This document shows positions 35,838 through 46,237 of a DNA stretch of 64,000 nt, in pieces. The notes under the pieces are model-generated. The model did no database searches and was not told the origin of the DNA. It was given only the letters and a program-made list of their open reading frames with translations. The stretch's first letter is position 1. Each line of letters starts with the position of its first letter. The DNA comes from Burkholderia sp. PAMC 26561 (GTDB lineage Bacteria > Pseudomonadota > Gammaproteobacteria > Burkholderiales > Burkholderiaceae). The position numbers were made by a program, and so were the translations under genes. The DNA lies in the NCBI RefSeq assembly GCF_001557535.2, contig NZ_CP014306.1, forward strand, positions 992,001 to 1,056,000. Direction: 5' to 3'.

Positions 35838-38800
35838 TTGATTTCTCCAGATTGAGTAGAAGGCACCAACGTGCCAAGGGGATGCCGCAACTGCCGGCGC
35901 TTCACGAGCAACCATGCAGCGGGAATGACGAACATGGACAAGAGCGGCGCTGTGACCATGCCGCCGACCATGGGTGCAGCAATGCGCTGCATGACTTCCG
36001 AGCCCGCGCCGTGGCCGAGCATGATGGGGATCAGCCCTGCAAGGACGACGGCAACGGTCATTGCCTTGGGCCGGACGCGCAGCACCGCGCCTTCGCGGAT
36101 GGCATCGATCAGAAGCGCCTCGGTCATCACAACTCCGCCATGAAGCCGATGATCGAGCGCCCGCTTGAGATACAGCAGCATCACCACACCAAACTCGGCG
36201 GCGACCCCGGCGAGCGCGATAAAACCCACAGCTGTCGCGACGGAAACCGCATGACCCAGAGCCCATATCAGCCAGAACCCGCCGACCAGCGCAAATGGCA
36301 CCGTCGACATCAGCAGCAACGCATCAGCAGCGGAATTGAAAGTCAGGAACAGCAGCACGAAGATGATCACGAGCGTGACGGGAATTACCGTGCGAAGTTT
36401 CGCCGATGCACGCTCCAGATATTCGAACTGTCCCGACCACGCGATCGAATAACCGGGCGGCAACACGACCTTTTCGGCGACAGCGCGCTGCATTGCCCTC
36501 ACTGCGGATTGCAGATCGGTATCCCGGATATCGACGTACACATAGCCCGCAAGCCGCGCATTCTCGCTGCGAATCATGGGCGGCCCGTCGGCGATCTTCA
36601 GCGCCGCGACATCGCCGAGCATGATTTGCGCGCCGCGCTCTGTGACAATGGGAAGCCGTCGCAAGTTCTCCAGTGAATCGCGAACCTCGCGCGGATAGCG
36701 GACGTTGATAGGGAAGCGCTGCCGGCCGTCAATCACCTCGCCCACATTTTCCCCACCCACCGCCGATGACACCACCGACTGGATATCGGCAATCGCAAGG
36801 CCGTATCGCGCAGCCTTGAGGCGGTCGATATCCACATCGATATAACGACCGCCGTTCAGACGCTCGGCGAGCGCGGACGACACGCCCGGCACCGTCTTCA
36901 CGGTCGCCTCGACTTGGGTTGCGAGCCTGTCGATCACGCCGAGATCGCCGCCCGATATCTTTACGCCGACCGGCGTCTTGATACCCGTCGACAACATGTC
37001 CAGCCGGTTGCGAATAGGCGGCACCCATACGTTCGATAATCCCGGCACCTTCACCGTCTTGTCGAGCTCATCGACGAGTTTTTCCGGCGTCATTCCCGCG
37101 CGCCATTGATCGCGCGGCTTGAACTGGATCGTGGTCTCAAACATTTCGAGCGGCGCGGGGTCGGTCGCGGTATCGGCGCGTCCCGACTTGCCGAACACCG
37201 TTGCAACCTCGGGCACGGTCTTGATCAGGCGATCCGTTTGCTGCAATAACTCGGACGCTTTTTCCGCCGATATCCCCGGCAACGCGGTGGGCATGTAAAG
37301 CAGATCGCCTTCATCGAGCGGCGGCAAGAATTCCCCGCCTAAGCGCGAGACTGGAATCGCCGTCAGCCCAAGCGCGATCACCGCAAGCGCGATCGCAACC
37401 CACGGACGACGCAACGTTGCCTCAAGCAACGGCCGATACGAACGAATCAACACGCGGTTGATCGGGTTCGCGTCCTCGTGCGGAATGCGGCCGCGCACGA
37501 GATATCCCATCAGCACTGGAACCAGCGTGACCGACAACAACGCCGCCGCTGCGATGGTGTACGTCTTCGTGAACGCCAGCGGCGAAAACAGCTTCCCCTC
37601 CCGGCCTTCGAGCGAGAACACGGGAATGAACGACATCGTGATGATGAGCAGCGAAAAAAACAACGCGGGCCCGACTTCTGCCGCCGATGCCGCGATCAGT
37701 TCCCATCGCTGCGATGCGGTGATCGGCTGATCCGGGTGGGCGTGCTCATGCGCTTCGAGATGCTTGTGGGCGTTTTCGATCATCACGATGGCGGCATCGA
37801 TCATCGCGCCAATCGCGATGGCAATGCCGCCGAGGGACATCAGGTTGGCATTGACCCCCTGATAACGCATCACAATGAACGCAGCCAAAACACCCAGCGG
37901 CAGCGAAAGAATCGCTACAAAAGCGCTGCGCAAATGGAACAGGAACAGCGCGCAGACCAGCCCGACGATCACGAACTCTTCGATCAGCTTGTCGCGCAGG
38001 TTATCGACGGCACGTTCTATCAGCTTCGATCGGTCGTAAGTCGTGACCACTTCGACGCCTGCCGGTAACGACTTCCTGAGCGTATCGAGTTTCGCCTTGA
38101 CGGCGTCGATCGTGGTCAGCGCATTCTTGCCGGAACGCATCACGATCACGCCGCCCGCGACCTCCCCTTCACCGTTCAATTCAGCAATGCCGCGACGCAT
38201 CTCCGGTCCGATCTGGATCCGCGCGACGTCGCCAAGCAATACGGGCGTGCCCGAATCACTGGTGCGCAGTACGACGTTGCGGAAGTCATCGAGCGAATGA
38301 AGATAGCCCGATGAACGCACCATGTATTCGGATTCGGCCAGCTCGATCACAGACCCGCCCGATTCCTGATTGGCTTTTTTCAGCGCGTCGGTGACGGTCT
38401 CTTGCGTGATGCCATAAGCGCGAAGTTTGTCGGGGTCGAGCACGACTTGATACTGACGCACCATCCCGCCAATCGATGCCACCTCCGACACGTCCGGCAC
38501 CGCCTTCAGCTCGAACTTGAGGAACCAGTCGTTGAGCGCGCGAAGCTGACCGAGATCGTGCTTGCCGGTTTTATCGATGAGCGCGTATTCGTAGACCCAG
38601 CCTACGCCGGTTGCATCGGGTCCCAGCGAAACCGCCGCACCTTGTGGAAGCCGGCTTTGCACCTGGTTCAGGTATTCGAGAACGCGTGAACGCGCCCAAT
38701 ATTGATCGGTCTTGTCGTCGAAGAGGACGTACACGAACGCATCACCAAACGACGAATATGCGCGAATCGTCTTCGCACCCGGCACGCCGAGCAACGTCGT

Positions 38801-39010
38801 GGTCAGCGGATACGTCACCTGGTCTTCGACCACTTGCGGCGCCTTGCCGGGATACGACGCCTTTATGATGACCTGGGTATCGGACAGATCGGGCAGCGCG
38901 TCGAGCGGCGTCTGCGTGACCGAATACATGCCCCAGCCCGTGATCAGAAGCGTCGCCAGCAGGACCAGGAAGCGGTTCGTGATCGACCATCGAATCAGTC
39001 GTTCGATCAT
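35834..39010 (-). CDS. cusA: CusA-type heavy-metal efflux RND transporter
   Basis: A 1058-residue RND pump of the heavy-metal (HME) class. It begins [20 protein letters not shown] and contains [32 protein letters not shown] and [26 protein letters not shown], characteristic of CusA/SilA rather than CzcA. Twelve spans and two large periplasmic loops are implied. It exports Cu(I)/Ag(I) from the periplasm with CusB and CusC. The true start is 39010, overlapping cusB by ATGA; a longer open frame to 39715 is an antisense-type extension through cusB. Confidence 0.94.
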   Translation of the reverse strand: MIERLIRWSITNRFLVLLATLLITGWGMYSVTQTPLDALPDLSDTQVIIKASYPGKAPQVVEDQVTYPLTTTLLGVPGAKTIRAYSSFGDAFVYVLFDDKTDQYWARSRVLEYLNQVQSRLPQGAAVSLGPDATGVGWVYEYALIDKTGKHDLGQLRALNDWFLKFELKAVPDVSEVASIGGMVRQYQVVLDPDKLRAYGITQETVTDALKKANQESGGSVIELAESEYMVRSSGYLHSLDDFRNVVLRTSDSGTPVLLGDVARIQIGPEMRRGIAELNGEGEVAGGVIVMRSGKNALTTIDAVKAKLDTLRKSLPAGVEVVTTYDRSKLIERAVDNLRDKLIEEFVIVGLVCALFLFHLRSAFVAILSLPLGVLAAFIVMRYQGVNANLMSLGGIAIAIGAMIDAAIVMIENAHKHLEAHEHAHPDQPITASQRWELIAASAAEVGPALFFSLLIITMSFIPVFSLEGREGKLFSPLAFTKTYTIAAAALLSVTLVPVLMGYLVRGRIPHEDANPINRVLIRSYRPLLEATLRRPWVAIALAVIALGLTAIPVSRLGGEFLPPLDEGDLLYMPTALPGISAEKASELLQQTDRLIKTVPEVATVFGKSGRADTATDPAPLEMFETTIQFKPRDQWRAGMTPEKLVDELDKTVKVPGLSNVWVPPIRNRLDMLSTGIKTPVGVKISGGDLGVIDRLATQVEATVKTVPGVSSALAERLNGGRYIDVDIDRLKAARYGLAIADIQSVVSSAVGGENVGEVIDGRQRFPINVRYPREVRDSLENLRRLPIVTERGAQIMLGDVAALKIADGPPMIRSENARLAGYVYVDIRDTDLQSAVRAMQRAVAEKVVLPPGYSIAWSGQFEYLERASAKLRTVIPVTLVIIFVLLFLTFNSAADALLLMSTVPFALVGGFWLIWALGHAVSVATAVGFIALAGVAAEFGVVMLLYLKRALDHRLHGGVVMTEALLIDAIREGAVLRVRPKAMTVAVVLAGLIPIMLGHGAGSEVMQRIAAPMVGGMVTAPLLSMFVIPAAWLLVKRRQLRHPLGTLVPSTQSGEIK

Positions 39011-40458
39011 TTTCCGGCCTCCATGCGATCCACCTTGGTGAGTTGGTAGCCATCGTCGGATTGCCTGAACGCGAAGTGCACGGTCTCGCCGGGTTTGACA
39101 TCGGCGAACGCGGTGGGCGACGGTTTGCCGAAGCTCATGGTCATCGCGCCCCATCCCAATGCAGCTACGGGCTGATGCGACAACGTGATGTCGTGGCCAG
39201 TCACGGCTTCGACCTTGCCGGTGGTTTCGTAGGTTTGAACCGCAGGCGCAAGCCTTGGCAAGACCGACTTCAAGCTCGCCTCGGAATCGATCAGGAACTG
39301 GCCCGATGCGACGACTTCCTCGCCTTCGTTCAAGCCGTTGAGCACTTCGGTATCGCCGCCGGTATCGATCCCCGTTGTGACCGTGACGGGTTGCAGACGG
39401 CCATCGCCTTGCTTGACGATCACGACTGAGCGACTCCCTGTTGTGATAACCGATTCCGAAGGCACGACAAGCCGCGATGCCTTGGCTGCGCCGCCGATGC
39501 GCGCGCGCATCAACATGCCGGGGGTGAGCTTCAGGTCTTTGTTGTCGATCGAAAGGCGCGCCTGCAACGTGCGGCTTCCTGCAGTGATGCCGGGCAGGAT
39601 CTCGCGGATGTGACCGGTGAAATGCTGCGCGGCATCGCCCGCGAACACGGCATCCACGCTCATGCCGGGTTTGACTTGCAGCGCCATTGCTTCCGGCACT
39701 TCCACCACGAGCCACAGCGGATTCAAGCCCGCGATCTTGGCGAGCGTCTGGCCGGGTGCGACCATCGCGCCATCGCGTACGTCGAGTTCGCTCACCACGC
39801 CATTCGACGGCGCCGTCAACGTGACGTGCGTCTGTGCCTTGCCGGTGCGATCGAGGCTCGCGACCACGCCATCGGGAATCGACAACGCCCGCATGCGTGC
39901 ACGCGATGCCGCGAGCATCGAATCGTCCATGCCGCTGCGTTTCAACGCCAGATATTCCTCTTGCGGCGCGAGCCAGTCAGGCACGAACAGCGACGCAACC
40001 GGCGCGCCCTTGCTGATGCGCTGCATCGGCGCGTTCGCATACAACCGGTCGATGTAACCCGTCACGCGCGACTGAATGACGTCGGCGAGGGATTCATCGA
40101 ACTGCGTTGTTCCTACTGCATCGAAGCTCGTCGATACATCGACTCGGCGAGCGGTTGCGTATCGAATGCCAAGGTTTTGCTGAAGGCCCGAATCGATCTT
40201 GATGCCTGTCGAAGCACCGCCTTCGTCCGCGAAAACAGGCTCTAGCTGCATGTCCATGAAGGGCGACTTGCCGGGTTTATCGAAGTGCTGGTTCGGCGAC
40301 ATCGGGTCGTGCCAATAAAGCACCTTGCGGCCGGCATTGGCTTCCTTCGCGGGCGTGTCGTCTTTGGCGCGATGCGTCCCTGCAACGTAACCCGCCGCAA
40401 GCAACGCGGCCGCCGCGAACACGGCAAGGACAGCGCGCGTGATGGTTTTTTTGTTCAT
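39007..40458 (-). CDS. cusB: CusB-type membrane fusion protein with C-terminal CusF domain
   Basis: A 483-residue periplasmic adaptor. After an N-terminal anchor ([16 protein letters not shown]) come a heavy-metal-binding segment ([23 protein letters not shown], about 48-70, given here in part), barrel-sandwich and beta-barrel domains, and, from about residue 410, a CusF-like OB domain ([29 protein letters not shown]). The fused CusF module adds a second metal-delivery site next to the separate cusF gene. Starts 7 bases after cusC; stop overlaps cusA. Confidence 0.92.
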   Translation of the reverse strand: MNKKTITRAVLAVFAAAALLAAGYVAGTHRAKDDTPAKEANAGRKVLYWHDPMSPNQHFDKPGKSPFMDMQLEPVFADEGGASTGIKIDSGLQQNLGIRYATARRVDVSTSFDAVGTTQFDESLADVIQSRVTGYIDRLYANAPMQRISKGAPVASLFVPDWLAPQEEYLALKRSGMDDSMLAASRARMRALSIPDGVVASLDRTGKAQTHVTLTAPSNGVVSELDVRDGAMVAPGQTLAKIAGLNPLWLVVEVPEAMALQVKPGMSVDAVFAGDAAQHFTGHIREILPGITAGSRTLQARLSIDNKDLKLTPGMLMRARIGGAAKASRLVVPSESVITTGSRSVVIVKQGDGRLQPVTVTTGIDTGGDTEVLNGLNEGEEVVASGQFLIDSEASLKSVLPRLAPAVQTYETTGKVEAVTGHDITLSHQPVAALGWGAMTMSFGKPSPTAFADVKPGETVHFAFRQSDDGYQLTKVDRMEAGK

Positions 40459-40465
40459 CGTGGTC

Positions 40466-41755
40466 TCACTGTCCGTAGGTCATCGATGGCGGCACGATCT
40501 GATACTCGAGCTGCGCCCAGGTGAGCGATACATCGCGTTGAAGATCGAGCACTTGCAGGCGTGCATCGAGCAACGCGCGTTTCGCGGCGAAGGTGTCAGC
40601 GAGCGACCCTGTTCCGGCTCGATAAGCCGCGGTCGATAACTGCGAGCGTTGATCCGCGGCCGGCACGAGCGACGTGTTCAAGTTGGCGACGCGATCGCGT
40701 CCGCTTGCGAGCGTGGCGGAGAGGGTGCGGATGTCGGCATCGACTTGTCGTCGAGCATCTTCATACATGAGACGCGCCTTGGTGCCGAGTTCGGATTTCT
40801 CGGCGGTATCGCGGTCCTGGCGGTCGCGCCGGTTGAGCGGGATCGGAATGCTGACGCCCACTGACACCATGTTCGAGTACTGGCCGCCGCGCTGCTGATA
40901 CGAGACTTCCCACGTCCAGTTCGGATTGCGGTTGCTCTGCGCGACGGCGGTGTCGGCATCGGCAACGGCGATTTCCGACGATGCGCTGATCAACGCAGGT
41001 TCGACACGCTTCAATTCATCCGGTGGCAGCGACGCAACGACCGACGTTGGCGCGGGCGGATCGCCGGAAATATCGCTGATGGGCGCCGCCGTCCATCGCG
41101 ACAAACCGATAAGCGCCGTCTGCAACACTTGCTGCGCCTTCAGCAATTGGTCGCGTGTTTGCGCGAGCATGAACTGCGCTTGCGTGACGTCGGCGGCGCT
41201 CGCTTTTGCGCCTCGATACGACGCCTGCGTCGCGGCCAACTCGTGCACCATGTGATCGACAAGTTCTTGCTGCAACAACAACGACTGCTTTGCGTAAGCC
41301 GCGTTGAGCCATGCGGTCGCCGTCTGCTCGCGCACATTCACCAGTTGCGCGAGATAGCCGGAGCGTTCGCGATCGACTTCCTGATTGGCAAGCGCCGTAC
41401 GCAAACGCCTCTTCTCAGGCGACACCCATTCCTGTTCGATGCCAACACGCCGCATCGTCATGAAGTCCTGCCCGATGGTGAAGCCTTGCGACCCATTCAC
41501 AGGCAAGTTGTCGATACCGGCCTTGAGCGTCGGATCGGGTAACTGACCAGCCCGGATGACGCCTTGTGAACTTGCACGGACCGATGACTGCGCGGCCTGC
41601 ATGGAAGCAGATCGATCGGTCGCCGATTGCAGTGCTGCATCGAGCGTCAAAGGCGTTTCCTGGGCAAAGGCTTTGACGCCGCCAAGCAATAGAAGAAAAG
41701 CGAGCGCGCGCTTACGCCCATGCCGGAATACCGGCACGGTAATAGATGAATGCAT
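40466..41755 (-). CDS. cusC: CusC-type outer-membrane channel (TolC family)
   Basis: A 429-residue TolC-family protein. A basic N-terminus (FRHGRKRALAFLLLLGG) and signal peptide end near FAQ. Two OEP repeats follow, with long coiled-coil helices such as QSATDRSASMQAAQSSVRASSQGV and NVREQTATAWLNAAYAKQSLL. It forms the outer-membrane duct of the Cus pump. No lipobox Cys is seen, unlike E. coli CusC. It is read from the same unit as cusB, 7 bases apart. Confidence 0.9.
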   Translation of the reverse strand: MHSSITVPVFRHGRKRALAFLLLLGGVKAFAQETPLTLDAALQSATDRSASMQAAQSSVRASSQGVIRAGQLPDPTLKAGIDNLPVNGSQGFTIGQDFMTMRRVGIEQEWVSPEKRRLRTALANQEVDRERSGYLAQLVNVREQTATAWLNAAYAKQSLLLQQELVDHMVHELAATQASYRGAKASAADVTQAQFMLAQTRDQLLKAQQVLQTALIGLSRWTAAPISDISGDPPAPTSVVASLPPDELKRVEPALISASSEIAVADADTAVAQSNRNPNWTWEVSYQQRGGQYSNMVSVGVSIPIPLNRRDRQDRDTAEKSELGTKARLMYEDARRQVDADIRTLSATLASGRDRVANLNTSLVPAADQRSQLSTAAYRAGTGSLADTFAAKRALLDARLQVLDLQRDVSLTWAQLEYQIVPPSMTYGQ

Positions 41756-41847
41756 TTCTCAACCCCAACGGTCGATCCCCATAGGGAATCACGTCCTGAG
41801 TGCAGGACGACCTCGCCGCGCAAGCAGCGAACATTTAGCGAAGGGAA

Positions 41848-42225
41848 TTAGAGTGAGCGAGGAGGTTTCCACAAGCCATCAGGCTCGCGGACGAAGAGCG
41901 ATTGTCTGGCGTGGAAAAACACAGGCCGATATGCCCGCAAGGTCCGTGCAATGCTTGGCGCAGAGGCCGGAATGGTCATGCAGCCTATTTGGCACTGCAC
42001 GTCCATCTTGCATGGCGAACTTTTGGATTTGTTGTCATGCCCAGATGATGAATCCGATACCGATGCCATGGAATCACAACCCGGCATGGACTCAGCCATG
42101 GCGCTTGTGGCATCCATGGTCATGCTCTGCATGGGACACGGTCCGGCCGAGCCGCTGGCTGCCAGCCCTGTTAAGGGCAGCACCGAGCAAAGCCACAAGA
42201 CGAACAATGTGCGCAGGATTTTCAC
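41848..42225 (-). CDS. Cys/Met/His-rich exported protein at head of cus operon, CopL-like
   Basis: A 125-residue predicted exported protein. Residues 1-23 are a signal peptide (MKILRTLFVLWLCSVLPLTGLAA). The mature part is dense in Met, Cys and His (CPMQSMTMDATSAMAESMPGC, CKMDVQCQIGCM), consistent with copper binding, and resembles small proteins found ahead of copper efflux genes, such as CopL. It precedes cusC by 92 bases on the same strand. The metal-binding role is inferred from composition and context. Confidence 0.8.
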   Translation of the reverse strand: MKILRTLFVLWLCSVLPLTGLAASGSAGPCPMQSMTMDATSAMAESMPGCDSMASVSDSSSGHDNKSKSSPCKMDVQCQIGCMTIPASAPSIARTLRAYRPVFFHARQSLFVREPDGLWKPPRSL

Positions 42226-42287
42226 GACGGGAAGTATATCTCAGCGATAATTTCCGTGGTTTGACACTGAAGCGCTTTTCTAAAGGC

Positions 42288-43110
42288 TCAGTATTTGTTG
42301 AGCGGCGGAAGCGGCGACTTGGAATTACGTAATTTACGCTTTTGCTTGATGGCCCGGTTGAGCGCCTTCTCCGATTTGCGCCAATCAAACCTGGTCTCAA
42401 GCTGATCGGAATAATGTCCATGGACGGCGCTAATTAGTACATCGAGCTGTGGCTCGCCTGGCGAGTTCAGTTCGTCCACTCGTGCCGGGTGCTTGAGTTC
42501 AGGGCTTCGATCCATCCATCGATAAAGCAAGGGAATCGCGGACTTCAACGATCCCTTGCGCGCGGCAAGACGCAACGCTCGCCATGCCGGGCCGGCGCCG
42601 TTCGCATGGCCTTTTCGCGCATCCAGCAGCGCTTGGCTTAAACGCCTGAAGCGTGTCGCAAGCCGCGGATATACCCAGATCAAAGCCAGCACCAATATCA
42701 GAAGCGAGGCCACCAGGATCGCTTGCCAACGATCGATTACCAGGATTCGATGCGCGCCACCTTTGGACAATGCATCTGCGGGAATATCGAATAGCGGCCT
42801 TTCCTTCGCAGCTAACGCCGTGAAACTTACGGCCGGCAAAGCGATTGATTCCCTTTTTTGCGTCGCGATATTCCACCACTCTATTGTCACGGGCGGCAGC
42901 TTGAAACTGCCGCTGCGATCAATGACGTAAGTCACGGAATCAGTGCGCTCGCCTGCCACCAAACCGGCACGATCCTGAATGACGTTCTTGGTCGACGATG
43001 GTTTTGCGTATCGCTTGAGTCCTTCCATTTCGAAAGCGTTTGTACGGCAAGACCGTACTTTGCAACGCGGCTCGTTCGAGAGTCTGGATGACAAGAGCCA
43101 GCGGATTCGA
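42288..43110 (-). pseudogene. BatD-type protein remnant: C-terminal part, probable frameshift
   Basis: The open frame covers the C-terminal third of a BatD/oxygen-tolerance-type protein: a final Ig-like segment (GERTDSVTYVIDRSGSFKLP, VTIEWWNIATQKRES), one membrane span (WQAILVASLLILVLALIWVYP) and a basic tail. The N-terminal domains and signal peptide are missing. About 43030-43050 the expected upstream sequence continues in a different frame (LVIQTLERAALQSTVLP), so a frameshift probably breaks it. The usual MoxR-DUF58-VWA partners are not here. It is best read as a decayed gene; a short expressed protein cannot be excluded. Confidence 0.55.
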
Positions 43111-43182
43111 GTCCATACCCATCTCCGGTTGATCGATAATCATCGTCATGCGTACATGACGCACTGTGACGCAGGAAAGACC

Positions 43183-43208
43183 GGCTGGTTTCGATCAGAA
43201 AACCAGCC
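43183..43208 (-). terminator. Hairpin after the Gly/His/Asn-rich secreted protein gene
   Basis: GGCTGGTTT and AAACCAGCC can form a 9-10 bp stem 15 bases after the stop of the minus-strand gene at 43224. The following minus-strand sequence (GGTCTTTCC) is only partly T-rich, so terminator strength is uncertain. Confidence 0.4.
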
Positions 43209-43223
43209 GCGCGATGAAGCGGG

Positions 43224-43847
43224 TTATCGGGGTGCTGTGACCACGACGTACTGCACTTGCGTTCCGTAGTATTGAGGCTGATACCAGTTCGGGCCGCAAT
43301 GCTGATAAGCGATGCCGTTGACGATCACGTTCGAACAGCTCGGCGGTAACGTAGCGACCGTCGCGCCGACCACGACCGCCGTTGTCACGCCCACCGCCAC
43401 GCCGACAGCAACAGGATCGACGTACCAGCCGTCGTGGTAATGATCGTCATCGTGATGATGGTGGTCATCGTCGTGGTGGCCGTCGTTGCCGCCGCCGTCG
43501 TTGTGATCGCCCCCGCCGTTGTTGTGGTCATCGCCTCCGCCGTTGTTGTGATCGCCGCCGCCATTGTTGTGGCTACCACCACCTCCTCCGTTGTTGTTAT
43601 GGCCGCCGCCACTGCCTCCGCCACCATGGCTTTCACCTACGCCATGCTGCATGCCACCGCCCGGACGGCCGCCTTGCGGCATGCCGCCGCCGTGAAACCC
43701 TCCGCCGCCATTGAAACCGCCCCCCGGCGGCGCATGGATACTGGTGCGCGCGCCGCCGCGAAAGCCGAATGCATACGCGCTCATGGATGTCGCGAGGAAA
43801 ACGCCGGCAATGCCGGCAACTGCAATTTGTCTGGTGCGAAACATCAT
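43224..43847 (-). CDS. Secreted Gly/His/Asn-rich protein
   Basis: A 207-residue exported protein with a signal peptide (about 1-26, ending AYA). Residues 60-135 are a low-complexity region of Gly, His, Asn and Asp built from repeats such as HNNGGGDHNNGGG and HHDDDHHHHDDD, likely flexible and able to bind divalent metal. The C-terminal 70 residues are folded, with a hydrophobic glycine-rich hairpin (VGVAVGVTTAVVVGATVATL) and a Cys pair (PSCSNVIVNGIAYQHCGPNW). The C-terminal module resembles DUF6515-like secreted proteins. It overlaps the DUF2092 gene by ATGA, so it is translationally coupled and belongs to the exported-protein cluster. Confidence 0.82.
   Translation of the reverse strand: MMFRTRQIAVAGIAGVFLATSMSAYAFGFRGGARTSIHAPPGGGFNGGGGFHGGGMPQGGRPGGGMQHGVGESHGGGGSGGGHNNNGGGGGSHNNGGGDHNNGGGDDHNNGGGDHNDGGGNDGHHDDDHHHHDDDHYHDGWYVDPVAVGVAVGVTTAVVVGATVATLPPSCSNVIVNGIAYQHCGPNWYQPQYYGTQVQYVVVTAPR
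43480..43610. repeat. Imperfect 18-24 bp repeats coding for Asp/His/Asn/Gly units
   Basis: Units of the type CCGCCGTTGTTGTGGTC recur at least four times with small changes, encoding repeated (D/N)HNNGGG segments of the secreted protein. Such arrays can change length by slippage between strains. Confidence 0.7.
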
Positions 43848-44662
43848 TCACTCCCCTCAAACGGCGTGCGCACAGCAGGCTTGAGTTCAATAGCCTTCGC
43901 GTTTGCCGCCGGCCGGAAAGTAAAGGTCGATGCCGGGAATTCCGGATTGATCTTCCAGTGATAAGTCACGACGTGCCGCGGATGCGCACTCTGCGATGTA
44001 TCGATGGTCGCCATGCGGCATGGCAACGGACGCGAGCCGCTCTGGATCCATATTTCCCAGTCGGCGCCGCTTTGCTGATAGGCATAGTGGTTGCACCAGC
44101 GTGTATCGACGCGCTCGAGCCCAATGAACAACGCGGATGTCAGCGTGGAGTCGTCGACCTTGCCGTCGCCCCAGTAGAACAAGTCGGCAAGCGGTGTATC
44201 GATGTTGTAGGTGCTCGCCAACTCGCGCACGAGTTCGTCGTTTGTCGGAGGCGCGGGGTTGGTCGAGTAATAGCCCGGCGTCGTGTCGTAGATCGTGAAA
44301 TGGCGACCGTCGTAGACGAGTCCCTTCTCGCCACGGCTGCCCGTGATGTCCGCCCTCATGCGGTTCGGGCGCTGAACCTTGACATCGGTTTCGTGAAGAA
44401 ACGCGACGGTCTGGCCGCTGTCGAGAACGGCATCGGTTGCGGTCGATGCCGAGACCTCGAAGCGGCTGAGCGAGCGCAGGTATTGCGACATTGCGCCTAA
44501 TGCATCGAGGGCTTTTTGCTGGCGCTCGGGCTGCACGGTCGTTGCCGTGCCGCTGGCCGGCTGCGGACTGGACTGCGCTATTGCGTTTGTCGCGCCCATA
44601 CCGTACGCGATGCACGCGACGGCAAGCGCGACGCGCGCGGGTTCAAACTTACGGCTTGGCAC
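43844..44662 (-). CDS. DUF2092 protein, periplasmic (GTG start)
   Basis: A 272-residue exported protein of the DUF2092 family, which shares a LolA/LolB-like fold. AAGGAGG lies five bases before a GTG at 44662, which is the likely start. The signal peptide ends near IAQ (VACIAYGMGATNAIAQ). Core features are ALDALGAMSQYLRSLSRFEV, VQRPNRMRADITG, FTIYDTTPGYYSTNP and a Cys pair near RWCNHYAY and LPCRMA. A lipid- or amphiphile-binding role is plausible from the fold. It sits between coupled exported-protein genes. Confidence 0.85.
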   Translation of the reverse strand: MPSRKFEPARVALAVACIAYGMGATNAIAQSSPQPASGTATTVQPERQQKALDALGAMSQYLRSLSRFEVSASTATDAVLDSGQTVAFLHETDVKVQRPNRMRADITGSRGEKGLVYDGRHFTIYDTTPGYYSTNPAPPTNDELVRELASTYNIDTPLADLFYWGDGKVDDSTLTSALFIGLERVDTRWCNHYAYQQSGADWEIWIQSGSRPLPCRMATIDTSQSAHPRHVVTYHWKINPEFPASTFTFRPAANAKAIELKPAVRTPFEGSE

Positions 44663-44672
44663 ATCGTCCTCC

Positions 44673-45647
44673 TTACTGAAAAGTAGCGCTGATCGAAAGC
44701 TCGACCGCATTGCCCTTCGGCCGGTTGAGCACTTCGAATTCGTTCACCCATCTGAGCGACGCCGATACCGGCGTGCCGCTCACTTTTCCTGCGTACGTGA
44801 CCATCGGTCCGAGACCAACGGAATGGCCCTTCGCACCTCCAATGACGTCGGCGAGACCACCGCTGTCATCGCTGATCTGCTGGATCCATCCGCCGACCAC
44901 ACCCACGCCCCAACCGCTTGTGAAACGCTTGAGGGCGAGCAGGTCGAGCACGCTGATTGGTGCGTTGTGATAGTGAGTTTTATCGTTAGGTGTATAGAAG
45001 TTGATGCCGTAGTTCGCTGAAAGCTCAATGTTGTGCTCCGGCAAGAGCTTCGTATAAGCAACGGTTGGAATAAACGTCCACGTGTTCTGTCCGGCATTCG
45101 CAAGCCGGCTGGTGCTATAGGCGCCGCTAGGCGCGTACATCTGGACGCTCAACGCAATATGGTCGGTCTTCGTCAGGTGATAACCCGCCACGACCGGCGT
45201 GAACAGGATGTCGGCGAATTGCGTGGCCTTGTCGTTCGGCAGCCGGCCGTTGAATGACGACGCCGATGTCCACTGGAACGGCACGCCGAACTGCGTGGCG
45301 AAGTTCCATCCGCCAAGCGTTACGCCCCACGTCTTCACCGCGTTCAACAAGGTGTACGAGACGTGATAGTTGAGACCCGCTGTTACCGTTCCCGCAACCG
45401 GGATGCTCCTGCTCGTTCCGAGCGAGCCTTCGTAGTAGATCGTTGTGATGGAAAAAATCCAGTCCGACGAAGGCAGCACGATGCCCGCATAAGGCATCAC
45501 CTGCATGCCCGTAATCGGCCGTCCGATCCCGCCCTCCGTTGCTCGGCTGGCGACGGGAACAGAGAGTGTCACGGCGGCGCACACGACTGCACTAATGTCC
45601 TTGCGCAGGCCGCTGCGTTTGCGTGCCTGCCTGATCGACGTCTCCAT
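44673..45647 (-). CDS. Outer-membrane beta-barrel transporter-like protein (MetA-pathway phenol family)
   Basis: A 324-residue exported protein with AGGAGG before the ATG at 45647. A signal peptide ends near SRA. The rest is a beta-barrel pattern of alternating strands (GTVTAGLNYHVSYTLLNAVK, FADILFTPVVAGYHLT, SVGLGPMVTYAGKV) ending in the aromatic ISATFQ, as for outer-membrane barrels. It fits the SphA/phenol MetA-pathway family of putative substrate channels. A second, different member lies at 46238-47041, with the glycine-zipper gene between them. Confidence 0.85.
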   Translation of the reverse strand: METSIRQARKRSGLRKDISAVVCAAVTLSVPVASRATEGGIGRPITGMQVMPYAGIVLPSSDWIFSITTIYYEGSLGTSRSIPVAGTVTAGLNYHVSYTLLNAVKTWGVTLGGWNFATQFGVPFQWTSASSFNGRLPNDKATQFADILFTPVVAGYHLTKTDHIALSVQMYAPSGAYSTSRLANAGQNTWTFIPTVAYTKLLPEHNIELSANYGINFYTPNDKTHYHNAPISVLDLLALKRFTSGWGVGVVGGWIQQISDDSGGLADVIGGAKGHSVGLGPMVTYAGKVSGTPVSASLRWVNEFEVLNRPKGNAVELSISATFQ

Positions 45648-45700
45648 ACTGCCTCCTCGCTGATGGGTTGTCGTGCTCGCCTGAGTACATCTCCGTAAAG

Positions 45701-46159
45701 CTACTGGACCGTATAGCCGCGTCCCTGCATGCATGCCGAGTACGAGCGCCAGTAGGTGCTCATTTCAGCCTGCTGACTCGCCTGCGCGTTCTGTGCCTGT
45801 GCTGCATGCTGCCGCCGGCTTCGCACACCGCCGGCCACCGCGCCGGCCGTGGCGCCCACTGCTGCGCCGTGGCCGGCATCGTTATGATTGACGTCACCAA
45901 TAAGCGCACCTGCCGCAGCACCTCGCGCGGCGCCGCCAACTCGCGCGCCGGTCGGCCCTTGCGGCGGTGGAGGCGTTCCTGCAACAATGGCAGGATCAAT
46001 ACCGGTGTTCTGCTTCGCCCACGCGTAACACGCGCCGTCGTCCTGCGACTGCTTTGCCGGGCTTTGCCCGTGCGCCGGATAAACGGCGGGTTTCTGGGCA
46101 AGCGCTGCATGAGTGGCTACGGCAAGCGCGGCTGCGATTGCTAGATTTGATACTTTCAT
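45701..46159 (-). CDS. Glycine-zipper exported protein
   Basis: A 152-residue exported protein. Residues 1-21 are a signal peptide ending ALA. A glycine-zipper region (RVGGAARGAAAGALIGDVNH, HGAAVGATAGAVAGGVRSRR) at about 73-112 can insert in or pack against a membrane, as in YMGG/SlyB-type proteins. Two Cys (near 44 and 144) could form a disulfide. It lies between the two outer-membrane barrel genes, consistent with a shared outer-membrane assembly. Confidence 0.85.
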   Translation of the reverse strand: MKVSNLAIAAALAVATHAALAQKPAVYPAHGQSPAKQSQDDGACYAWAKQNTGIDPAIVAGTPPPPQGPTGARVGGAARGAAAGALIGDVNHNDAGHGAAVGATAGAVAGGVRSRRQHAAQAQNAQASQQAEMSTYWRSYSACMQGRGYTVQ

Positions 46160-46237
46160 GACAACCTCAAAAACGATGTGTGCAAAGGGAGCTCCTCTTG
46201 CTCGCCAAACTTTCGAACGTCATCTTGTTTTGGATTC

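Noticed and set aside
39011..39715. N-terminal extension of cusA upstream of 39010
   Set aside because: The extension overlaps cusB completely in another frame and is unlike RND proteins, whereas 39010 gives the canonical MIERLIRW start.
41556..42332. Plus-strand frame over the CopL-like gene
   Set aside because: Shadow of the minus-strand Cys/Met-rich exported protein, which has a clear signal peptide and operon context.
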